From assembly GCA_963556495.2 (NCBI GenBank), contig OY747702.1, forward strand, positions 45,079,680 through 45,143,679: DNA of 64,000 bases, read 5' to 3'. The DNA is from Valencia hispanica (Eukaryota > Chordata > Actinopteri > Cyprinodontiformes > Valenciidae). The position numbers were made by a program, and so were the translations under genes. Each line of letters begins with the position of its first letter. Position 1 is the stretch's first letter. The notes below the pieces were generated by a model. It ran no database searches, was not told the origin of the DNA, and was given only the letters and a program-made list of their open reading frames with translations. Shown in pieces: positions 56,270 to 64,000 of the stretch.

Positions 56270-56690
56270 AGCAAGGCATGAGTGTGTTGCAGGTCATGGA
56301 GATTATGCGGATGTAGGTGCGATAGGCTGAAGATGACCATCTGCCTAAGGTTTGAATGATTTTTCCGAGATTCCTGATCGAGAGGCTGAAGTGGCTGCAC
56401 CCATGCAGATTGAGTGTGCTGAATAATGTTCTGGGGCGATACCAGACCGGAACAGAATTTGGCGGAAGTGATAGGAAAACCAGAACCTAGTGGCAAGGCT
56501 ACTGGATTCTGTGATGAAGAGTGGGTCGAGAGGTGAAGCGTTGGAGGCTAGACGGGAATGAATATAATTACAGATAGGTTCGTAGGGGCTGAGGGATGAG
56601 CGAAGGCGAAAAAGGTGGATCGAAAATTAAGCACAGAGCTGGTCAGTTTTGCTTTTGTGCAAAGTATAGATGAGAGTACTTTGGTTGAGA
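56270..56690 (-). pseudogene. Tyrosine recombinase of the DIRS/Ngaro element, HxxR lost
   Basis: Recovered by reading across frames. KSKTDQ (about 56650) is the beta-hairpin Lys motif; SPYEPICNYIHSR and PLDPLF follow. The frame 56600-56360 then gives HFRQILFRSGIAPEHYSAHS and ICMGAATSA, i.e. the HxxR box in which Arg is now Cys (codon at 56407-56405). After a one-base frameshift QTLGRWSSSAYRTYIRI appears (about 56350-56300), with the GRW-box and the likely catalytic Tyr region. The enzyme would have integrated the circular cDNA. The Arg loss alone would abolish activity. Confidence 0.7.
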
Positions 56691-56805
56691 ATCGTGATGT
56701 CTGAAAGACGGGGATGAAAGGAAGGATCATATCTGGATGAAAATGGGGCGAAATCAGAGCAATGCAGGAAACCAAAGTAAGACAGCAAGAACATTGACTC
56801 TAGTG

Positions 56806-57253
56806 TTACATTGACTGAAGGAGAAGAGTAGCCGGAGCGAATAGTGTGGATGCAACGGCTAAGAAGGTTGGAAACTGATGTTGAGCTGACACCAGTATGA
56901 GTCTATGGATGAACTGCATTATGTAGGTGGAACGTGAACGACCTTTGTTTAAGATATCGACGACAGCGGTATTATCAGAGTGAATGAGAATGCAATGCTC
57001 GGACCATTCGTGCCCCCAAAGAAGGGCTGCGACTAAGATAGGACACATTTCGTGGAGAGCGAAGGAGAGAGAAGCCAACTGGAGCCGCAGGGATTCGAAC
57101 TCTGAAGGCCATGCTGACGCAAACTATCTCCCGTTGAAGTTTACCGCCGAAACCTCGGGAAGGTGCTGCATCAGTATAAAGCTGAATGTCATCTGGGTGG
57201 GAGATGAAGTCGTTATAGAAAAAAGAAATTCCATTCCAGTTAGACAAAAATTC
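56806..57253 (-). pseudogene. RNase H domain of the DIRS/Ngaro element
   Basis: YTDAAPSRGFGG (first catalytic Asp) at about 57180, then in the next frame LHEMCPILVAALLWGHEW (Glu) and IHSDNTAVVDILNKGRS (second Asp) near 56985. Spacing is right for the RNase H that follows RT in DIRS-type elements. A frameshift lies between the two parts. Confidence 0.7.
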
Positions 57254-58260
57254 TCACGAGAGCCGCATTTCCATTTGGCATGGTTCGTCTAAAATGAGCC
57301 GGCCGTGGAGAGATGGGATCCCAGCGGTGGAGGACAGGAGATAAAAGACCTCCCTTGAGGAATGATGTGTACGGCATAGTTTAAGTGACCTAAAAGCGAT
57401 AGGAGCTGTTGTTTTTGAGTATGATTCGGTGAGTATTAAGTTAGACAGAATCAGGGAAATTCTGTGAACCTTCTCGAGCAGCAGGGATGCTTGGAAAGAA
57501 GATAAATCAAGGGGGATACCCAGGAACTCAAGAGAGGTAAGAGGGCCTATTGTCTTTTCCTCAGACAAAGGGACACCAATTTTTGAAAAGGCTTCGGTGA
57601 GCGTGCAGAGCCCTAAACAAGGAGGAGACGAAGCAGACGTGATAACTAAGAAATCATCAAAAGGTGGAGAATCAGCAGATTCCAGCAAAGGGCCTTTCTG
57701 CAGCCGAAAGTGAGTTGGACCGCAAAGTAGTAGGCCCCTTTCCAGTGAACACCAAAGAACCGCCAAAAGTCCGGGTGGAGGAGCAGAACCTTAAAGGCAC
57801 TAGAGATGAAGCCATGCATCACGACCTGCCAGACGGATAAGATGAATAGCATGGTCAATAGTGGTATATTGCATGGAAATATCAGGAAAGGGGATGAAAC
57901 TGTTAATACTGGACACGGAGGAGTCATGGGGAGCTGATAGGTCTATAATAAGCCATCTCTTACTAGAATACGTGCGGGTGGCAACGCCCAAGGGGCTGAT
58001 CCAAAAAACCGTAAAAGGGGGGTGGGCAAAAGGACCAATCATGAACCCATATTTGACCTCCTTGGAAAGGAGGGAGTCAACTGTATCAGGCTCAGAAAGA
58101 GCGGAGAACAGATTGGCGCAATGAGTGGAACAAACGGGGAAAACCCCTATGCCCGGGTGGAACCCATATGTGAACCCATTGACTAGGAATTTCACAAACT
58201 CCCTATCTGGGTGATGAGCCAATGTGGAAATTAGGGTGCTCATCTTGATGGGTGTAGCAA
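57254..58260 (-). pseudogene. Reverse transcriptase of the DIRS/Ngaro element
   Basis: First frame (58243-57800) holds the N-terminal fingers/palm: EFVKFLVNGFTYGFHPG, FMIGPFAHPPF, ISPLGVATRTYSSKRWLIID, LSAPHDSSVSSIN, and TTIDHAIHLI. A frameshift near 57800 is followed by W-KGAYYFAVQLTFGCRKA. The catalytic box is FDDFLVI (usual YLDDFLVI) at about 57655, with the Tyr-Leu replaced. Then SKIGVPLSEEKTIGPLTSLEF and LGIPLDLSS, the thumb-side motifs. Stops and at least two frameshifts. Confidence 0.75.
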
Positions 58261-58399
58261 AATGTCGTGCTAGTCAGTCCACCTGAGAAGTGGGGTTATG
58301 GGGGCAGGCGCTCCTGGAATGTGCACCGCAGCAGAAAGAACAGGTGTGCAAGAATCTACAGCTGGAGACTGAGCAACCGAGGTCATTGAAGTTGTTGCA

Positions 58400-59240
58400 T
58401 ACCATCCTAACACCCTGATAGAGGATGGGCCGACCCCCGCTTGTCAATGCCCCTGGAAACTGGGAAATTGGTTTTGGGCTGAAAGGGGAGGGGCTTAGGA
58501 ATTACCGGAGGGGGAGGAGCAGCGGCGGACAGGCGGTTCGGGGCTACAGAGCTGCATGTCGCAGAGGTCGGAGATGAGCTACCGAGGTGCATGCAGTAGC
58601 TGGATGGGAGGGAGCCCCCAAGAGGCTGCATGATATAGATGCCCAGGCTGCGAAGATGTGACAATATAGCTCTAAATCGAGCTTACCCTAGTACGTCCCC
58701 TGGTTGAATTGAGAGAGACGAATCCGCTGCCTGAGAGGAAAATAGGGTGTGATATTGATAAAACCCTGTGCCCCCAAACCAGAGAACCATGTTGAGATTG
58801 ATAGACAAATAGTTGTCCAGCTCGGGCCGCCAGTCAGGGCACACAGAGCAAATCGTATCCCTGTATAGGGAAAAAGCGAAGGCAAACTCCGCAGAAGTCA
58901 GGTCTTTAGGGCGAGGACTGAGAATGGTGTTCAGCTGCATTGGCCCCAATCCAGTTTGCAGCTCCCAGGGCTGACCCGAGAGACCTAGAGAAGGTTGCAA
59001 GAGAAGCGCCAAATCAACGTAATTACTGTTGATGATTTGTTGTCGGAGAGCAGGAGAAACTGGGAAGGAACTGTGGATGGAAGTAAGTGGCCGGACATGG
59101 AGAACGGCTGTGGAAAGAGAATGATCAGAAGTAGGAATGAAAACTGGAAAAATTGATAAAGGAATGGGAGGGAGCAGACCGGTGGAGGGTTGAGAAAAAG
59201 ATGTCGGGATAGCCAGCTGAAAATATGAAGCAGTAGGCAC
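58400..59240 (-). pseudogene. Gag-like region of the DIRS/Ngaro element
   Basis: 185-codon open frame from 59240 to 58683 contains ALRQQIINSNYVDLALLLQ, then PKDLTSAEFAFAFSLYRD and a Trp/Gly-rich FGGTGFYQYHTLFSSQAA segment, which is the conserved core found in the first ORF of fish and amphibian DIRS/Ngaro elements. The frame breaks near 58690; 58664-58407 continues in another frame with a Pro-rich, less conserved stretch. Function by analogy: particle protein. Confidence 0.6.
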
Positions 59241-59260
59241 AGCAGAGGAAGTAGAGGGAG

Positions 59261-60851
59261 GTTCTTCTTGTGTCTGGGCAGATAAATAGGGAAAATAGAG
59301 TTTTTAACGAGTTAGATCTCGTTCATTGTTGGTTTAAAAGTGTGCTGAACCTGTTGGCTCATTTAGCGTCGCTGCAGGCATAAGGTTGTGCTGTATTTGG
59401 TGTTTGAAACTGGTTTTTATCCTGAGAGAATCCCACAATTTCTGTCTCTCTCTTTTCCTCGCTCTTTCTTACTCTCTGATCACCTGATCAGCAGAGTCGG
59501 GCTATAGCTGGTCTGTTAGCTAAAAGATTAACTCCATTGTTCCTTTGTCTGTTAGTTAAAGCTGTGGCCTCCCTTTAGCCAAAGCTAGTTTATGGCCCTT
59601 TGTCTCCTTACACGCCATGTGCTGTTCTCCATCTTGGCCCAGAGCTCAGTTTATGACCCTTTGTCCCACAGGCTATCTTAGTTGAGCCCCCTAGAGTGAG
59701 AGCCACCTCCCTTTTTGAACACACCTCACCTCCCCTCCCCTGCAAAAGGGAGAGCTGTCTGTTTGTCCCTGATCCACTTTGTGTTAATTGTGTTTAATTT
59801 TAACATATTATTTTTTTCTAAGATCTGTAGTAATTAGTTGTATGCTTTACAATAGATGGGAATTATTGATGAAATGTTTTGGCTGTAAGGTTGATCTATT
59901 TTCCTAATATATTCCCCTGAGCTTAAAGAGAAGTGGTCTGTGTTTAAATGGTGTTTAAGAACAATTATTGTCGACAACGTGTGAATTTACACCTTCAAGA
60001 AGAGACTGGATGTCTGGTCTAAAACAGAAGTGGTGCCCCAAATATTAATTAATTAAACTTTAAGCTCACCAATAATTATATTGTTATTAAATTATTGATC
60101 ATAATTAAGATTAAGGAGGGTGTTTTGCTACCAGTCTGTATTTGATGGGCATTTTTTGGTGTAGTTGGGAGTAAGTGTGCCCACTCTGTTGGTTTGGAGG
60201 CCATTTCAGGATGCTCCAGCATCGACAGGACACAGGACATGGTAGCATTTACCTTTTGTTCTGCAGGCCATCCTTTATGCAGATGCCGAAACAGCCAGTT
60301 CCCTCAGATGAATCCTCTTCAAGAGACTGTTTTTCAATTTACTGGCCTTCCTTAGATGCTTTCTTCCCAAAAACTAAGCAAAAATTTTTTTACTGGGAAT
60401 ATGTCATTATGCATATCAATGGCAGTCTTTTTAGTGAAGGTTGGAGGTGAAAGTGTAATGATGCTGGTCTGCATGCTTGACAAAGCAGTTAACATCTATG
60501 AACAGCAACGTAAATACCTCTGTAGCTACCAATATTTCTGCTGGCACTGTTCGCTGAGCTAACAATAAGATTATACAATGAATCTAACATACGCTTTTGT
60601 GACGGGGCTTAAGCTCTGTGAAAATTTGTTTTTTTGATTAGGTTAATTTTGATTAACTTTAATTAACTTTACAAATAGTTGGATTCTATCTGACCACTCT
60701 TGATTACTGTGCCAGACTGAAGAAGTTTGCAAAGAACAAGATTTCCCAAAACCTTTGGCTATTTCTTTTCAAAAATAAAACAAAAAAGGTAACAGATAAA
60801 ATGTGGCAATTTTAACAGTTTCAGTGTGTATTTCTATAAATGAACAATGGC
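59261..60851. other. Unassigned, possibly repeat-derived
   Basis: 59480-59770 contains two similar blocks, TTTATGGCCCTTTGTCTCC and TTTATGACCCTTTGTCCCAC, 75 bp apart. 60000-60060 has AAGTGGTGCCCCAAATATTA, slightly reminiscent of an LTR/primer-site junction. 60160-60480 has a short frame with VKVGGESVMML faintly like a Tc1 G-box. None of these can be supported as a feature. Confidence 0.3.
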
Positions 60852-61440
60852 TTAAAGGAGGGGGGTATTATGCAAAATTGACTTTCTGAAGCTTGATATC
60901 CTGAGAACCTGTCTTTCCCTCATTAAAAACATACCTGAAGTGTTGCTCTCACGCATTCACTCATGTTAGAGTAATCTTTGAGTCTCTGCTGGTAGTTCTC
61001 GGGGTTGCTGAAATGCCTGCTCCCACCTATCCCCGCCTTTTCCATCCATCTCCTCCTCCGACCTTACGTACTCAGCCGAGAACCTCGCCCCTGCAGAGCT
61101 CCCCTACCCCTCCCCACCCTCACAACTCCGGCTGAGTCCCAGGTGAAGTAATTATACACACCAGCTGCAGCTGCGCGTCTTTTGGGGGGGGGGGGTTCCG
61201 ACTCCGTGCATGCTGCGATGATGCACGGTATGTGACGAACTGAAGGGGGAGTGTCAGAAAGAGTAGGAGGGTCTTAGAGAGGCACAGGTGAAAATTAAGG
61301 CGTCCAATACGGAAGTCAATTTCTTTAAGGTGGATTTGGATATATGACAGACTTTTAAAAGACTTAAGGTGACAATTTTATTGGAGTGTGCTATAGAAGG
61401 GTAATATGTGCCTGGAAGAAGCATAATATCCCCCCTTTAA
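60852..61440. mobile_element. TTAA-flanked Kolobok-like MITE
   Basis: TTAA at 60852-60855 and at 61437-61440. Between them 581 bp with inverted ends AGGAGGGGGGTATTATGC and AGGGGGGATATTATGC (complement). The left ~290 bp match 44540-44830. No coding. A G11 run at 61183-61195 and a C-rich stretch (61080-61110) lie inside. Confidence 0.7.
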
Positions 61441-61869
61441 GCATACTATTTTCTTTTCTTTGAAATCTTTCTTAAATTAAACTTTTCTCACATGAAGTAG
61501 GTGTTTCTGTCAGCACTAATGGACACATAAAAGTCCCTAAAATAAATAAACAAAGCATTATTAAGTTAACAGGGTCTAGAGTTGGCTTAATGTTACCATT
61601 AATATCTGTACAGTTTTTTTTTTTTAGAGGTGATTCTTTCCATTTCATAGGAAACGGAATTGCTAGTTTCCAGTGCCAGCCTCTTGGTAAGGCTGTGGAG
61701 ACTGCAGACACAAACTTGCTATGTTGTTGTAACATGCCTGCAGAGTATCAATAAGTGTGTAGCATCAGGTCGGTACTGAAGAGGTGCGTTCATCTTTCAG
61801 CAGGAGCTATTCCTGTTGCAAGAGCTACTTCCTGAAATATCATATTCATGGTGCCCTTGAAAAGTATTT
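61441..61869. other. AT-rich non-coding, nothing recognised
   Basis: No supported feature. Confidence 0.5.
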
Positions 61870-62190
61870 TTCATATTTCTGCAATTTTTTGGTATCATAC
61901 AAACACAAGGTAGTGAGTGGTTATGAATTGGATGTTAAATTATACAATAGTTTTTAAAATTGTCTAAATGATCTGTAAAGTATTGTGTGCATTTATATGA
62001 ATCCCATTGATTTAAAATTTTGAGGAATCACCTTTTGCTGATTTTAAAGCTACAAGTGTTTTGGGGTATGTCTCTAAAAGCTTTGTGCTCATTCTTCTTT
62101 TCAAATTGGCTCCTGCTCAGTCACACTGGATGAAGATTATCTGTGAACATAAGTGTACAAATCTTGACTTAGATTCTCTATTAGATTTAG
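61870..62190 (-). pseudogene. Tc1-like remnant: 3' flank and transposase C-terminus
   Basis: In inverse orientation AGGAATCACCTTTTGCTGAT, AGCTACAAGTGTTTTGGGGT, GTCTCTAAAAGCTTTG and CATTCTTCTTTTCAAATTGG match the complement of the Tc1 C-terminal codons (AAKGGS..., K-LVETYPKR-like, EEWA) in the element at the window start. No frame survives. Confidence 0.65.
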
Positions 62191-62324
62191 AGCTGGGCCA
62201 TAATAACACTGCGACGCTTTGATCTGAACTATTGTATTGTAGTTCTTTTTGTTCAGGGTTTTTTGTAAAAACCCAATTTATATTTTAAATGGATTTTAAC
62301 TTACTTCCAGCATAAAACAATTTA

Positions 62325-62462
62325 CAGTGGGCCCCTGGTATTCGCGGGGGCTAGGGACCATAGCCATCCGCGAATAGTTTAAATACGTAAGTACTTGAGA
62401 CCCACTCTGAAATTGTTTATGAAAAGCCCCAGAAAAATCAGCAAATAGGCAGGGGTCCACTG
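62325..62462. mobile_element. Tigger-like MITE
   Basis: 138 bp between TA (62323-62324) and TA (62463-62464). Ends CAGTGGGCCCCTGGTATTCG and the complement CAGTGGACCCCTGCCTATTTG are inverted repeats. The inner TTCGCGGGGGCTAGGGACCA is the typical second block of pogo/Tigger MITE ends. Confidence 0.7.
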
Positions 62463-62474
62463 TATGGCAATACA

Positions 62475-62695
62475 AAAGTTGTTGTCCTTTCTGCACCTCC
62501 CTCCACAGGGTTGCCACAGCACAGCTGCCTCCCCCACTCCACAGGTGCTTGCACACAGACTTGCAAGATATTTTATGTCAGATTCCCTTCCTGACACAAC
62601 CCCCCTGAGTAACCCCTGAATGGAACGGGAACCAGGAACTTCCGGGGGCTTAGGTCATCTGCTCTACCACCTGAGCCACTCCTCCCCCCATATGA
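62475..62695 (-). repeat. tRNA-derived SINE with tail segment
   Basis: The minus strand starts at 62695 with GGGGGGAGGAGTGGCTCAGG, TGGTAGAGC (A box), has a decayed B box (GGTTCCCGTTCC) and continues with GTGTCAGGAAGGGAATCTGACAT and GTGGCAACCCTGTGGAGGGA, the tail shared by many fish SINEs. Confidence 0.65.
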
Positions 62696-64000
62696 CAATA
62701 TATCTTTAAAAAAAACTGTAAAACATGGTTCAGCTCTCACTTTTCTCACTTCACTCTTAAGAAATTTAGCTGTCCAATCAATTTCAACCAGTTTTCTTGT
62801 CCCTGCTGAATGGAAGCATGGCACAGCAAGATGGTGCCAACACCTTAACCAACATGTGTCTTTTTTTCCCTCTGCTTCATAATTATGCACCCCTCTTTGT
62901 TGGTCTGCCACCAACGAAAATTACTGTGTGACTGTAACATGAACAATGCTAAAATGTTCAAGGAGTTTAAATACTGTCTTCCGATAGTGTCAGGTATATT
63001 TCTAAAAATAGCTATTCATTTAAAAATGTACATGTTTTCAAGGGTTGCTTTTTCTTGTAAGGTTCTCCTATTCCTATGGATAAAATAATCTCAACATGTA
63101 CCAGATCAGCTGTGAGGACACACAGACATGGTTCAATTGACTGGATTGTATTGATTTAGGAAGCCCTTTTTAACAGATGACTTGCAAATAGATGATGGAG
63201 GACTATGGAGTGGTTCTTGAATTGAATGAGTTTTTGACAGGCTTTTAGTATAGAAGGGTTAAAATCATTTGGGAATGATTATAATGACTGAGAGCTACTA
63301 AGCTCAACTCTGGTCAGCGAAGGAGAGTAGATGAATCCGTGGAGCCATATTTGAGTTTTAATAAACCTGTATTGATTATTGTCATGCACACAAATTAAAT
63401 CTTCCATTAATGTCCTAAATATTGTGCTTAATTTTGAAGTGGGTGTCTAAAAACAAGGAAACATGTTGGTGAATTCACTGCTGCAATATCAAGGTTGTCG
63501 ATGACTACAATTGATGATTCAATCCAATAAGAAGTCAGCAGTGGATCCACAAATTTATATAATCCCAGACTGACTCACATTAAAGTTTGGCCGAGGCTGT
63601 GCCAAGAAAAGAAATGGCCATTTAGCTACTTCATATAATGGAAAAACAAACCCTATAGAGTTGTATTACACTGTACTGAACAGGGTGACGTAATGGACTT
63701 GCACCAATCAACCTGGATTCTTTCTGGAGGCTTGAATAAGGACAACTGTTGTGTACAAAAGTCAAGAAATAAGGACCTACCTCAACCTTACTTTGGCATT
63801 GGTTGGCATTTAACGCTTTAAAACCTTTGTCAGAATACAAAGTTGGCATCTAATAATACCCAGAAGTTTATTATAATGTATGTATGTGCTTGGCTGCAAT
63901 GCCCTGTTGGACGGGGGGCATCGACTGGGATGATCCTCCCAGTAACTGAACATTCACTGTGTCCTGTTATCAACTTTTTACTTTCTGTAACATAGAAAGT
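62696..64000. other. AT-rich non-coding, nothing recognised
   Basis: No gene or repeat that I can support to the window end. Confidence 0.5.

Larger units (their letters stand above)
56095..59260 (-). mobile_element. DIRS/Ngaro-type tyrosine-recombinase retrotransposon, decayed
   Basis: Minus strand order: gag-like region (59240-58400), reverse transcriptase (58260-57560), RNase H (57250-56850), tyrosine recombinase (56680-56270), AATAAA at 56119-56114. Order gag, RT-RNase H, recombinase without a recognised methyltransferase fits Ngaro better than DIRS1. Frames are broken throughout. Terminal (split direct) repeats could not be found, so the ends are approximate. Confidence 0.75.

Noticed and set aside
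60175..60562. Possible Tc1 remnant (VKVGGESVMML)
   Set aside because: A single short resemblance to the G-rich box without other transposase motifs in order.
60852..61440. Calling the TTAA elements piggyBac
   Set aside because: Ends start with AGG rather than the CCY typical of piggyBac, and a related TTAA element carries a THAP-like exon.
1..64000. CRISPR array, bacterial operon, riboswitch or phage features
   Set aside because: No regularly spaced repeats or prokaryotic gene organisation; the window is vertebrate.

Overview
The window looks like AT-rich, repeat-dense, non-coding DNA from a teleost fish. The evidence is many fish-type Tc1/mariner transposons in every state of decay, L2-like LINE 3' ends ending in TTGAA, GAATT or TTGCC runs, tRNA-derived SINE-like pieces, PIF/Harbinger, Kolobok-like and pogo-like cut-and-paste elements, and a tyrosine-recombinase retrotransposon. 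I could not assign any exon to a host gene, so this is probably a gene desert or a very long intron. I identified the families by eye from sequence motifs and memory of the families, without any search.

Layout. 1-1276: Tc1-like element with a nonsense codon, cut by the window edge. 2558-9555: a ~300-bp inverted repeat pair rich in GTAACTTG-like motifs brackets ~7 kb, which suggests a large DNA transposon; it holds a GC-rich repeat (3211-4585) and several short exon-like pieces with splice donors. 9.7-14.4 kb: LINE debris, a Tc1 remnant and an internally deleted LINE. 15.18-16.04 kb: a shrunken pogo-like element whose short ORF joins a pogo-type DNA-binding domain to an acidic tail. 17.7-19.2 kb: second GC-rich repeat copy. 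19.25-20.35 kb: TTAA-flanked Kolobok-like element with a hAT-like MITE inside. 20.4-37.3 kb: mostly unique sequence with Tc1, LINE, Harbinger and MITE remnants. 37.84-38.08 kb: a perfect (GAA)n tract of about 81 units. 38.1-43.4 kb: a repeat present twice, the second copy split by a 720-bp Harbinger-like element with TAA target duplications; between them lies a LINE inserted into a LINE. 43.7-51.8 kb: Tc1 remnant, Kolobok-like copies, a probable solo LTR and an intact Tc1-like transposon. 54.0-55.5 kb: a third full-length Tc1 element with a frameshifted transposase. 56.1-59.25 kb: a minus-strand DIRS/Ngaro-type retrotransposon (gag-like, RT, RNase H, tyrosine recombinase), all decayed. 60.8-62.7 kb: another TTAA element, a Tc1 remnant, a Tigger-like MITE and a SINE.

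Only one gene appears able to make a full-length protein: the 347-aa transposase at 48565-49608. Its acidic triad has 38 residues between the second D and the E (DD38E), the spacing of the Intruder branch of Tc1. All other coding segments are broken or partial. The elements do not form a pathway. They do record insertion order: LINE into LINE, LINE into Harbinger, hAT MITE and SINE into Kolobok-like elements, and Harbinger into an older repeat. Several stretches of complex, non-repetitive sequence could be conserved non-coding regulatory DNA, but that can only be tested by comparison with other fish genomes.
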